A stretch of 64,000 nt of DNA from Flavobacterium sp. KJJ (GTDB lineage: Bacteria > Bacteroidota > Bacteroidia > Flavobacteriales > Flavobacteriaceae), in the NCBI RefSeq assembly GCF_000708595.2, contig NZ_JARP01000009.1:1-64000 (forward strand), given 5' to 3'. The position numbers were made by a program, and so were the translations under genes. Each line of letters opens with the position of its first letter. Position 1 is the stretch's first letter. Below are positions 45,023 through 52,973 of this stretch, one piece after another. The notes beneath the pieces were generated by a model. It was given only the letters and a program-made list of their open reading frames with translations, had not been told where the DNA came from and ran no database searches.

Positions 45023-45106
45023 TTTCTCGCAGATTTTGCAGATAGAGCAGATTTCATGATACTTGGAGATAACTTTATCTGCAAAATCTGTTTAATCTGC
45101 GAGAAA
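45023..45106. repeat. intergenic inverted repeat (CAGATTTTGCAGATA arms)
   Basis: CAGATTTTGCAGATA (45030-45044) is perfectly complementary to TATCTGCAAAATCTG (45076-45090). Outer words TTTCTCG and CGAGAAA extend the pairing. It lies between the divergent barrel gene and the histidine kinase gene. Confidence 0.75.
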
Positions 45107-45150
45107 AAATAAAATAATTAAGTATAAATCAATTTGATCAGCGTGATGTA

Positions 45151-46509
45151 ATGAAGCAAAGAATCAATTTATTAATCGCATTTTCTGTGCTTTCATTAAT
45201 TGTTTTAATGACGGTACAATGCTATTTGGTAAAAACCGCTTACGAATATAAAGTGGCGCAGTTTCATACGCAGATTAAAAATGAAATTGCACAAATAAGT
45301 AATAATTACAGCGATATTGATTCGGCATTGGTTGCTAGAAAAGAAGCGCTTTATAAAAGTCTCTCTGAGAATTATCTTAAAGGAAAAAATTCAAAACTGG
45401 CTATTAAAAATGGTATTCTAGAAAATGAATTCCGAGATGCTCTAAGTCAAAAAATCCAACGAAAATTCGAAAGAGATTTGCCTAATTTCAAAATAGATTT
45501 TGCTATTGTTCTCAATAAATTTATTCTGTACAAAAACGCAAGAAAAGTTGATACTATTTTCTCTGAAAAGCCTTTTATTCAAAACAAATTATACGGTAAT
45601 CTGACTTCTTTAAACAATGCTTTTTTGGTGAGAAGTTATGTTGGAACGACAAACGGAAACTTTGATAATCAAGAATATAAATTACTGACAGAAGATTCGA
45701 TGTACGTCTCGGTTATCGATTGGGAAATGATTATTTTAAGAAGAATGGCATTTATTTTAGTGCTGTCTTTATTATCGATTCTAACACTAATTGCACTCTT
45801 TGTAATTGCACTAAAAGCATTAATTAAACAAAAAAAAGTGAGCGATGTAAAAACAGATTTTATTAATAATATTACGCACGAGCTCAAAACGCCTTTGGCA
45901 ACTTTAGGGATTTCAACAAAAATTCTAGAACAGAAAAACATCCGTGAAAACGATGAAAATTTTAATGCAATTGTTAATACAATTTCACGCCAGAACAACC
46001 GTCTTCAAAGTTTGATTGATCAGGTTATGGCGAATTCTCTAGCCGAAAATGAACTTGAGTTGCAGAAAGAAAAAATCGAAACCGAAGATTTTCTGCTTTC
46101 GATTGTCAATGATTTTAAGATTACGTTTCCAAAAATCAATCTTAAAACCGATTTCCATACACAGAAAACGATTTTAGTTTTAGATAAATTCCACTTGACA
46201 ACTGCTTTTTTAAATGTTCTGGAAAATGCTGTAAAATATGGTTCCAGTACGATCACTATAAGAACAAGAATAGTCGAAAATCAATTTTCTATCAGCATTG
46301 AAGATGACGGAATTGGAATTGCTAAAAACAAACAATCACTTCTTTTTGACAAATTCTATCGCATAGAAGAAGGAAATCTTCATAATACAAAAGGCTTAGG
46401 ATTAGGTTTGTACTATGTTTCTCAAATTATAAAAGCACATCAGGGCTCTGTTAATGTTGTGAGTGAGTTAGGAAAAGGAACTCAGTTTATTATTTTATTA
46501 AAAGTTTAA
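45151..46509 (+). CDS. sensor histidine kinase
   Basis: This is a 452-aa membrane kinase. Two membrane helices (about 6-26 and 196-222) flank a periplasmic domain of about 170 residues with no recognised sensor fold. The HisKA domain has the phospho-acceptor His243 in THELKTPLATL. The ATPase domain has the N-box LNVLENAVKYG, DDGIGIAKNK, the F-box DKFYRIEEG and GLGLGLYYV. There is no HAMP domain between the second helix and HisKA. The response regulator gene follows 10 bp later. The pair is divergent from the outer-membrane barrel gene. Confidence 0.93.
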   Translation: MKQRINLLIAFSVLSLIVLMTVQCYLVKTAYEYKVAQFHTQIKNEIAQISNNYSDIDSALVARKEALYKSLSENYLKGKNSKLAIKNGILENEFRDALSQKIQRKFERDLPNFKIDFAIVLNKFILYKNARKVDTIFSEKPFIQNKLYGNLTSLNNAFLVRSYVGTTNGNFDNQEYKLLTEDSMYVSVIDWEMIILRRMAFILVLSLLSILTLIALFVIALKALIKQKKVSDVKTDFINNITHELKTPLATLGISTKILEQKNIRENDENFNAIVNTISRQNNRLQSLIDQVMANSLAENELELQKEKIETEDFLLSIVNDFKITFPKINLKTDFHTQKTILVLDKFHLTTAFLNVLENAVKYGSSTITIRTRIVENQFSISIEDDGIGIAKNKQSLLFDKFYRIEEGNLHNTKGLGLGLYYVSQIIKAHQGSVNVVSELGKGTQFIILLKV

Positions 46510-46519
46510 TTACCTTATT

Positions 46520-47209
46520 TTGAAAAAATTACTTTTAGCTGAAGATGATTTTGATTTTGCAGCAATTTTAAAACAATATTTAGAACTGCATCAATTTGAA
46601 GTAATCTGGGCAGAAAATGGCGAAATAGCTTTAGATTATTTTAAAAACCAGACTTTTGATATTTGTGTTTTTGATGTCATGATGCCCAAATTGGACGGAT
46701 TTTCATTGGCTGAAAAAATAATTACAATCAATCCTGAAATTCCATTTATTTTCCTGACGGCAAGAAAGTTAAAAGAAGACAAAATTATTGGATTAAAATT
46801 AGGTGCAGACGACTACATCATAAAGCCTTTTGAAGTCGATGAGCTGGTACTCCGTTTACAGAATATTTTAAAAAGAATCGAACAAAAAAGAAGTCTTGAA
46901 GGAAATAATATAATTGAAATTGGTTCTTATATTTTTGATAATGAAAGATTAACGCTGAACAATAAAGATCACGTTCAGCAACTTACAGAGAAAGAAGCTT
47001 CTCTTATTGAATATTTATATCTAAACCATAACCAGTTATTAAAGAGAGATCAAATTTTAATGTCTGTTTGGAAAAAAGATGATTATTTCTCAGGTCGAAG
47101 CATGGATGTTTTTATCAGCAGGCTTAGAAAATATTTTAATTCAGATCCAAAAATCAAAATCGAAAGCGTTCGTAACATCGGCTTAGAATTTAAAATAGAA
47201 AAACCTTGA
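46520..47209 (+). CDS. OmpR-family response regulator
   Basis: The 229-aa protein has a receiver domain (phospho-acceptor Asp52 in VFDVMMPKLDG, switch Lys in DYIIKPF) and a winged-helix DNA-binding domain (about 130-225, with LTEKEASLIEYLYLNHNQLL and VFISRLRKYF). The start codon is TTG; the conserved N-terminus KKLLLAEDDFDF begins right after it, and no ATG is available nearby. It is 10 bp after the histidine kinase gene, its likely partner. The stop codon lies inside a hairpin that serves as terminator. Confidence 0.93.
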   Translation: MKKLLLAEDDFDFAAILKQYLELHQFEVIWAENGEIALDYFKNQTFDICVFDVMMPKLDGFSLAEKIITINPEIPFIFLTARKLKEDKIIGLKLGADDYIIKPFEVDELVLRLQNILKRIEQKRSLEGNNIIEIGSYIFDNERLTLNNKDHVQQLTEKEASLIEYLYLNHNQLLKRDQILMSVWKKDDYFSGRSMDVFISRLRKYFNSDPKIKIESVRNIGLEFKIEKP

Positions 47210-47224
47210 CGAATCAAGGTTTTC
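47198..47224. terminator. terminator overlapping the regulator's stop codon
   Basis: GAAAAACCTTGA and TCAAGGTTTTC pair around a CGAA loop. The TGA stop of the response regulator forms part of the stem. It can serve both convergent genes. Confidence 0.75.
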
Positions 47225-47240
47225 TATGTTTATTTGAGAA

Positions 47241-47789
47241 TTATTTTCCAATAACCCAGCCTAAACTAAAGTTAGCAATAGGGGTGAATTCAGTTTCAAA
47301 CTGATCAATAATTACTCCGGCTCCAAGATGTAGATCTATATTTAATTTTCGTTTATATGTTCGCTGGATTCCCCAAACTGGGCCTATAGTAAAAGAAGAC
47401 ACATGTTCATTAAACCATTCGTTTGTTGATATAGATTCAAAATCGTAATTGGCATGTAAAGCAACAAAATTTCCTGAGTTAAATTCGGTCTTTTTTCCTT
47501 TTTGAGCTCTTTTTTCTAAGTTGTAATAGTGGCGAAATTGTTCTGTAATTCTTGGAGTAAAGTACCATGTAGATTCACCATAAAAATCGTTTTGACGATA
47601 ACCAATTATCAAACTTGCCTCTGAATAAAGAGTGTTTTTTGCTGAAAACCCGTGCTCGTAAACAAATCCAGGTAATAATAAAGCATTGATTTTAAATTGA
47701 TTTTTTTCTACACTTGGCGCTTCGTCTTGTGCTTGAACAGTATTCATTAAAAAAACGGAAAGAATTAATAACAAGTAATCTTTTTTCAT
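47241..47789 (-). CDS. secreted outer-membrane beta-barrel-like protein, 182 aa
   Basis: The protein has a signal peptide (MKKDYLLLILSVFLMNTVQAQ). Its mature part of about 160 residues is made of short amphipathic strands (NALLLPGFVYEHGF, LYSEASLIIGYRQNDF, LNIDLHLGAGVIIDQF, FSLGWVIGK). This looks like a small 8-stranded outer-membrane barrel, though no named family is certain. It has its own promoter and is convergent with the response regulator gene. Confidence 0.7.
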   Translation of the reverse strand: MKKDYLLLILSVFLMNTVQAQDEAPSVEKNQFKINALLLPGFVYEHGFSAKNTLYSEASLIIGYRQNDFYGESTWYFTPRITEQFRHYYNLEKRAQKGKKTEFNSGNFVALHANYDFESISTNEWFNEHVSSFTIGPVWGIQRTYKRKLNIDLHLGAGVIIDQFETEFTPIANFSLGWVIGK

Positions 47790-47813
47790 TTTTGGTTTTT
47801 AAATTGGTTTGGG

Positions 47814-47842
47814 CAAAAATAGTATTTAAACTAAGTAATCAA
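47814..47842 (-). promoter_or_regulatory. promoter (TTG-N18-TATTTTTG)
   Basis: On the minus strand TTG (47840-47842) and TATTTTTG (47814-47821) are 18 nt apart, 25 bp upstream of the small barrel gene. Confidence 0.55.
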
Positions 47843-48011
47843 ATTAAAATCATAATATTTTCTTACACAGTGAAGACAAAATTCTTAATAAAATTTTACT
47901 CCATTTTCTAAAATTATCTTACTGCAAATCATATAAGTTTCCTAAGCAATTGTATAACAACCAAAAAGAATTTATCAGATACATTTGTTATGAACCTTAA
48001 AACATAATATC

Positions 48012-48206
48012 ATGAATCTTAAAAGATTATTTGGAGGAATACTTACCGTTCTGGGAATTGTAGGTCTTATTTATACAGCAGTAATATTTGCTGGCACTTC
48101 AGGAGAAACAAGAGATGTTAAATCTCTTATCATTTACGGTATTCTTGGAATCGTATTTTTTACATCTGGAATTAGCTTAGTTCGTACTACAAAAGACGAA
48201 TCTTAG
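48012..48206 (+). CDS. small membrane protein, 64 aa
   Basis: Two predicted membrane helices (about 5-27, LFGGILTVLGIVGLIYTAVI; about 38-57, LIIYGILGIVFFTSGISLV) are joined by a short polar loop (GTSGETRDVKS). No domain is recognised. It starts with ATG and its codon use is similar to its neighbours. It ends 4 bp before the convergent ketopantoate-reductase gene's stop. The function is unknown; a two-helix protein of this size may be a membrane modulator. Confidence 0.7.
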   Translation: MNLKRLFGGILTVLGIVGLIYTAVIFAGTSGETRDVKSLIIYGILGIVFFTSGISLVRTTKDES

Positions 48207-48210
48207 AATA

Positions 48211-49125
48211 TTATAATAAGGCAGCTGCAATTTTTTGGTAAAGCGGAATTTGCACACCATATTTTAAGCCTTCGTTGACTACAAATTGTGTCAGCGAAGT
48301 CGCTTCTATTTTTCTTCCAGCCAACAAATCTCTATGCATTGATGAAGTTGCGTCTTTTGGCGACTTTTTGAGTTTTGCAATAGTTTGTACCACAATATCT
48401 TCTGGCAATTTCAATCCTTTTGCTTTGGCAACAGCTTCAATTTCATTTAGTAATTCTTTATATAAAGCTTTAGATTTTTTATTCTCTAAGATTTGTCCGA
48501 TATTTTCATTCAAGTAAGACGTTGCAGAAGCTAAAGCCGAAATAAAAATGAATTTTTCCCAAACCGTTTCTTCAATGTTTTCAGCTATATAACTTTCGAT
48601 TTTAGCTTTTATTAAGATATTTTGCAATTCTTCTAATTTAGAATCAGGTGCTGTGTTTGATCCAAAAAACAATTTTTCATAAAAACCAATTTTTCGAATA
48701 GTTCCCGGCGATAAAATCATCGAAACAATATATACGCAACCTTGCAAAACTTCATTCTCAGGGAATATTTTTTTGATGCGTTCTGGCGCATCAACGCCAT
48801 TGTACAAAGGCAAAATTACCGTTTTAGAAACAATACATTTTTTTAGGGAAAGCAAACTTTCCTCAATATCATATGTTTTTGTAGCGCAGATCAAATAATC
48901 TAATTCGCCAATTTCATCTGGATTATTCGAGACTAATTTTGGATAAACGATTAACTCAGATTCATCAGTAACTATTTTCAATCCGTCTTCTGCGATAATT
49001 TTTTGCGTTTCACCACGGGCAATAAAGATAATTTCAATATCGTCTGATTTGTAATACGCTTTCGCTAAAAGTCCGCCAAAATATCCTCCTACTCCGCCGA
49101 TTCCTAAAATTCCAATTCTTCTCAT
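48211..49125 (-). CDS. ketopantoate reductase family protein (PanE-like)
   Basis: This 304-aa NADP-dependent enzyme has the N-terminal Rossmann motif GILGIGGVGGYFGG and the C-terminal helical ApbA/PanE domain with NIEETVWEKFIFISALASAT and the catalytic-type Lys in WEKF. It likely reduces 2-dehydropantoate to pantoate for coenzyme A, but several paralogues with other substrates exist in Bacteroidota. The start at 49125 (ATG, MRRIGILG) is preferred to an upstream TTG that adds three codons. Confidence 0.88.
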   Translation of the reverse strand: MRRIGILGIGGVGGYFGGLLAKAYYKSDDIEIIFIARGETQKIIAEDGLKIVTDESELIVYPKLVSNNPDEIGELDYLICATKTYDIEESLLSLKKCIVSKTVILPLYNGVDAPERIKKIFPENEVLQGCVYIVSMILSPGTIRKIGFYEKLFFGSNTAPDSKLEELQNILIKAKIESYIAENIEETVWEKFIFISALASATSYLNENIGQILENKKSKALYKELLNEIEAVAKAKGLKLPEDIVVQTIAKLKKSPKDATSSMHRDLLAGRKIEATSLTQFVVNEGLKYGVQIPLYQKIAAALL

Positions 49126-49213
49126 AACTTTCAAATTTAAAATTTTAAATTCTAATAAAAATCTGTATCAATCAGTTTAATCCGTGTAATCTGCGTCCCA
49201 TTACGCGAAGCAA

Positions 49214-50464
49214 TTATTCTTCTAAAATAGGCTCTAAATTAAGCTCTGTAAAATCGCGTTCACTTTTCGAAATTATAATGGTTGCAACCGTATTTCCAAT
49301 CAAATTTGTAATTGCTCGTGCTTCGCTCATAAATTTATCAACTCCTAATAAAAAAGCCAAACCTTCTACTGGAATTTTATGCAAAGCTGTCAAAGTCGAA
49401 GCTAAAACAATAAATCCGCTTCCGGTAACTCCCGCTGCACCTTTTGAAGTAACCATCAGAATTCCGATTACGCTTAAAATTTCGAAAAAACTCAAATGCA
49501 CATCATACAATTGAGCGAGGAAAATAACTGACATTGACAAGTAAATCGAAGTTCCGTCGAGATTAAAAGAATAACCCGTTGGAATCACTAAACCCACGAC
49601 CGATTTACTACAACCCATTTGCTCTAATTTAACCATAATACTTGGCAAAGCAGCTTCAGAAGATGAAGTTCCCAAAACCAATAAAAGCTCTTCTTTGATG
49701 TATTTTAAAATCGATAAAATACTGATTTTATAATATCTCAGAATACTTCCTAAAATCAAAAATACAAACAATGCCATAGTCAGATAAACACAAAGCATCA
49801 GTTTTCCCAGCGGAATTAAAGTTTCTAATCCGAATTTTCCAATCGTGTATGCCATTCCTCCAAAAGCTCCTAATGGCGCTAGATACATTACATACTTCAA
49901 TCCAGTAAAAACCACTTTCGAAAAACGTTCTAAAACTAGAATGGTCTGCTCTCTCTTTTTATAAAAATTTAAGGCAATTCCGCAAACAATTGCCGCTAAT
50001 AAAACCTGCAAAGTAAAATTAGAAAAGAAAAACTGCAGCCATGAAAAATTTTCTGCGGCAGTATTTGTATATTTACTTGGATCCTGAAGTGTTAATCCAG
50101 TTCTGTCTATTTTTCCAGGCTGAAAAAAATACGCAACTCCTACTCCAATTGCCAAAGCTATTGTAGAAACAACTTCAAAATAAGCTAAAGCTTTTACACC
50201 AATGCGTCCCACTTTTTTAAGGTTTCCCATTCCAGATATTCCCAAAACGATTGTCAGGAAAATAATCGGGCCGATAAAAAGTTTGATAATATCAACGAAA
50301 GTCTTTCCGATGATTTCCATCTTTACACCGTTCTCTGGTGAGAAATGTCCGAGCAGAACTCCAGCAATAATGGCTATTAAAACCCAAAAAGTAAGATTGG
50401 TTATTACTGCGTGAAAAGTACCTTTTTTAGATTTTTCACCAGCGGTTGGAGTAGTTATATTCAT
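49214..50464 (-). CDS. dicarboxylate/amino acid:cation symporter (DAACS family)
   Basis: This 416-aa inner-membrane transporter has the GltPh-type fold. Family landmarks are FIGPIIFLTIVLGISGMG, the serine-rich reentrant loop LGTSSSEAALPSIM, the NLDGTSIYLSMSVIFLAQ helix with the cation site, the second loop TSKGAAGVTGSGFIVL, and the C-terminal MSEARAITNLIGNTVATIIIS. It imports C4-dicarboxylates or glutamate/aspartate with sodium or protons; the substrate cannot be fixed from sequence alone. It is adjacent to, but oriented like, the RNase P RNA gene upstream. Confidence 0.95.
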   Translation of the reverse strand: MNITTPTAGEKSKKGTFHAVITNLTFWVLIAIIAGVLLGHFSPENGVKMEIIGKTFVDIIKLFIGPIIFLTIVLGISGMGNLKKVGRIGVKALAYFEVVSTIALAIGVGVAYFFQPGKIDRTGLTLQDPSKYTNTAAENFSWLQFFFSNFTLQVLLAAIVCGIALNFYKKREQTILVLERFSKVVFTGLKYVMYLAPLGAFGGMAYTIGKFGLETLIPLGKLMLCVYLTMALFVFLILGSILRYYKISILSILKYIKEELLLVLGTSSSEAALPSIMVKLEQMGCSKSVVGLVIPTGYSFNLDGTSIYLSMSVIFLAQLYDVHLSFFEILSVIGILMVTSKGAAGVTGSGFIVLASTLTALHKIPVEGLAFLLGVDKFMSEARAITNLIGNTVATIIISKSERDFTELNLEPILEE

Positions 50465-50500
50465 GAAGATAGATTAGAGACTTCACAAATATATAAAAAA

Positions 50501-50812
50501 TGCAGACCTATAAGCCGGATTCTGTCTCTGATAAATCAGAGCCTTATCATTTATCTAGATCCCACATTACTGCGAGACTCGAGCTACCTACCCTTCAACA
50601 ACGGACGAGAAGCCCTTAAATGCTGATATACTTGGTATTTCACCGCATAGAGTTTACCTGGTTTCACTACAGCCTTACCTGTACATACTTTCTGTTGCAC
50701 TTGTCCTTGCGCTATTTCTAACGCCGACGGGTGTTACCCGCTATGCTTCTCTTTGGTGTCCGGACTTTCCTCCCTCCCGATGAATCGGAACGACGATAAG
50801 GCGGTCTGCGCG
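50501..50812 (-). ncRNA. rnpB: RNase P RNA
   Basis: On the minus strand the RNA begins near CGCGCAGACCGCC and contains the hallmark GAGGAAAGTCCGGACACC region (CR-I), GGGTAACACCCG-like pairing, and CACTACAG/TGAAACCAGG segments. It ends with GAATCCGGCTTATAGGTCTG (CR-V and the 3' strand pairing with the 5' end). Its length of about 310 nt and order of conserved blocks are those of type A bacterial RNase P RNA. The 5' end is placed just after the promoter and is good to about 5 nt. Confidence 0.95.
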
Positions 50813-50813
50813 G

Positions 50814-50834
50814 CAAAAGTAGCGATTTATCAGC
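50814..50834 (-). promoter_or_regulatory. rnpB promoter with GCTGATAAA element
   Basis: TACTTTTG (50814-50821, minus) is the -7 box directly in front of the RNA. GCTGATAAA (50826-50834) lies 4 nt upstream of it, almost as in the rRNA promoter (5 nt there). No TTG at the -33 position is evident. Confidence 0.7.
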
Positions 50835-50935
50835 TAAGAATGCCGCTTTTAAATTTTAGATTTTCGTATAAAATTCGCAACGTTTTAATTTTAAATTAGT
50901 TATCTTTAAAATCCATAATTTTAAAATTCATTATC

Positions 50936-51229
50936 ATGACAAGAATGTATCATTACGCAACTGTTTCAAAAGCTTTAGATCAATTGCATGAAAAAGGATT
51001 TACTTGTGATTTTAATCTAAACTCAGACATGATTAAAAAAAATCCTGAAAAATTTGAAATTGTACATGTGTATCGATACGAAGGGGAATCAGACCCAGGC
51101 GATGAGGCAGTTGTATACGGAATTAAATCAACATCAGGCAAAAAAGGAGTTTACGTAGCTGGTTTTTCAGCCGACTCGGATCAAGAAACAGCAAAATTTT
51201 TATTTGATTTGAGTATTAAGGGAAGGTAA
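50936..51229 (+). CDS. hypothetical protein, 97 aa
   Basis: This small acidic cytoplasmic protein (MYHYATVSKALDQLHEKGFT, then FEIVHVYRYEGESDPGDEA and GVYVAGFSADSDQET) looks like a compact alpha/beta domain. Homologues in Flavobacteriia are, to my recollection, often labelled phosphoribosylpyrophosphate synthetase, but nothing in the sequence (no PRPP motif) supports that. The start may be at residue 4 (MYHY). It is monocistronic, between rnpB and a repeat-rich spacer. Confidence 0.7.
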   Translation: MTRMYHYATVSKALDQLHEKGFTCDFNLNSDMIKKNPEKFEIVHVYRYEGESDPGDEAVVYGIKSTSGKKGVYVAGFSADSDQETAKFLFDLSIKGR

Positions 51230-51251
51230 TTAACTTCAAAAATAAAGAGAA

Positions 51252-51325
51252 ACTTAACCGCAAAGAACGCAAAGGAAATTACGCAATGATCGCAAGATGT
51301 AAAATAAGTTTAGGCTTTGCGTTTA
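51252..51325. repeat. intergenic repeat with CGCAAAG words
   Basis: CCGCAAAGAACGCAAAGG (51258-51275) and GATCGCAAGA are followed by the inverse CTTTGCG (51315-51321). This is a common flavobacterial spacer repeat; no gene is present. Confidence 0.55.
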
Positions 51326-51343
51326 AACAGTATTCATGAAAAA

Positions 51344-51362
51344 AGCCCATCATTGATGGGCT
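51344..51362 (-). terminator. terminator of the LysM gene
   Basis: AGCCCAT and ATGGGCT pair around a 5-nt loop. On the minus strand the stem is followed by TTTTTT. It lies about 20 bp beyond the extended end of the LysM reading frame. Confidence 0.7.
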
Positions 51363-51405
51363 ATAGAACAACGCACAAAAATTATGCAGTTGGTATTTTT
51401 AATTT

Positions 51406-51753
51406 TCAGCCTGGCTGAATCAGGTCTGGGTTTTTGATAACATCTTTATTGGCTTCGTATATTGTTTGCCATGAAATACAATATTCCTTTCCGATTTTTG
51501 ACAAAGAATCACCGCTTTTAACAGTGTATTCTGTTGTAACTCCCTCAGCGACAGTAATGTTCATTACCACATCTGCTGATCTAAAATCTGGATCTATTTT
51601 TCCGTAAGCACTCCACAGTTTTTCTTTATCATCCGCAGATTTTGCTGCTCCGTCAATATATAATACATTGTCTTGTTCTCTTACTTGCAAATTCGAAATT
51701 CCCAAATTAGAAGCCAAATCTGTTAACTCTTTGTATTTATCTTGTAAACTCAT
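51406..51753 (-). CDS. BON-like/LysM protein interrupted at its last residues
   Basis: The 115-aa cytoplasmic-type protein resembles E. coli Kbp/YgaU. A BON-like N-terminal domain (NLQVREQDNVLYIDGAAKS) is followed by a LysM domain (TEYTVKSGDSLSKIGKEY, then NPDLIQPG). The stop TGA (51406-51408) comes right where LysM motifs normally continue. The next codons in the same frame read KLKIPTA then TAA (51382), which is the missing end of the LysM consensus. A single TGG or similar to TGA change, a readthrough site, or a sequence error would explain it. The gene follows the BON lipoprotein gene by 7 bp. Confidence 0.85.
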   Translation of the reverse strand: MSLQDKYKELTDLASNLGISNLQVREQDNVLYIDGAAKSADDKEKLWSAYGKIDPDFRSADVVMNITVAEGVTTEYTVKSGDSLSKIGKEYCISWQTIYEANKDVIKNPDLIQPG

Positions 51754-51760
51754 GATGTAT

Positions 51761-52240
51761 CTATTTAATAGTTAACTTATTTTCAACCTTTTTAGGTTTC
51801 AATTCCTGTACACTTTTTATCAAATTAGGCAATTGGTCTCTTTTGATATCTCCTGTAAGTGTTACAACACCCCCTACAATAGTTGCACTTACACCATCGT
51901 AAGCATCTACTACTTTATGTATCGATTTATCTAGTTCAGCATCTGAATTGATTACAACAGTTGCTGCAGCAGGTTCTTGGTTGGCTCTTGCAATTTCGCA
52001 GGTATTGACTACAGATTTTACGCCTTTCGTTGCTCTAACACTTTTTTCGATATTTTTTTTGAAAATTTCGTCGTCGCAAGTTCCAGTAATTGTTGCTACA
52101 CCTTCATGCACAGTAACTTGTATGTTTGGTGTGTCGCTTAGTTTTTCGCTAATAGCTTTTTCGATATCTGCATCTTTTGGTGCGCATGCTGCAAGTGAAA
52201 CAAAAAGACCGATTCCCAATAAAATTGATTTGATTTTCAT
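51761..52240 (-). CDS. BON-domain lipoprotein
   Basis: The 159-aa protein has a lipobox (SLAAC, Cys19) and two BON domains (about 27-85 and 95-158). Each has the usual short helix and a strand with a central Gly: VTVHEGVATITGTCDDEIF and ATIVGGVVTLTGDIKRDQL. BON domains bind phospholipid or stabilise the envelope under osmotic stress (as in OsmY). It is immediately upstream of the LysM-type gene (7 bp), giving a BON/LysM envelope pair. Confidence 0.9.
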   Translation of the reverse strand: MKIKSILLGIGLFVSLAACAPKDADIEKAISEKLSDTPNIQVTVHEGVATITGTCDDEIFKKNIEKSVRATKGVKSVVNTCEIARANQEPAAATVVINSDAELDKSIHKVVDAYDGVSATIVGGVVTLTGDIKRDQLPNLIKSVQELKPKKVENKLTIK

Positions 52241-52347
52241 AACAATAATGTTTTAATAATTAACTATCTAAAATTAAACAGTTTAAAAACTAAAACATTA
52301 TAACATATGCAGATGGGTTTTATATTTTTTCCAGTAAAAAAATTACA

Positions 52348-52830
52348 TTATTTCTTGAGAGTTTCTAATATTAAGACTAATTCACCTACTTGAGTCATTG
52401 GCATTTTTACAACAGTTTCAATTTCAGCTTCATCACAAGTTATTACTAATGTTCCTTTCTTATCTTCTTCATATCCTTCGGCTAAAGCATAAAACTTTGG
52501 ATTTGAAATTGATATTTCCTTCATTCCATCTTTAAACCAGCCATAATTGGCTTCATAAATGATTTTGTTTTCTAAAAACTGAATATTTTCTTCGCCGTAA
52601 GTATTCCACAGAGAAACTCTAAGTGTATAAAAACCTATTAGAGAGAATATACCAATTCCGATAAAGAAGCCAATATGTAAACCACTTCCAAGTGCGACAC
52701 TAAAAACTGCCCCAACTATTGGAAAAAGAAAAAAAGAAAAAGCTAAGGAAAACATCACTACTCTTACTAAGAACGGAGATTTTTTTACTTTTAAATTTAA
52801 GGTATTATTCGATAAATTATATTGTTGCAT
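52348..52830 (-). CDS. hypothetical membrane protein, 160 aa
   Basis: A short cytoplasmic N-terminus is followed by two membrane helices (about 22-45, VVMFSLAFSFFLFPIVGAVF; about 50-70, GLHIGFFIGIGIFSLIGFYT). A soluble C-terminal part of about 85 residues has alternating strands (ENKIIYEANYGWFKDG, GTLVITCDEAEIETVV) reminiscent of a membrane-proximal PH-like (bPH) domain. No family is certain. It is transcribed alone on the minus strand, with 107 bp to the BON gene downstream. Confidence 0.65.
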   Translation of the reverse strand: MQQYNLSNNTLNLKVKKSPFLVRVVMFSLAFSFFLFPIVGAVFSVALGSGLHIGFFIGIGIFSLIGFYTLRVSLWNTYGEENIQFLENKIIYEANYGWFKDGMKEISISNPKFYALAEGYEEDKKGTLVITCDEAEIETVVKMPMTQVGELVLILETLKK

Positions 52831-52973
52831 ATTTCTTACTTCATTTTTTAGTTCAGATAAAAACTTTTGAAAGGCATTATAATCCCATTAAAAAAAATTG
52901 AATGGATAATAATTGATATCTGTAAAACTAATATAATTACGATTAACTGCTAATATAATTTAATAGCAAAGTA

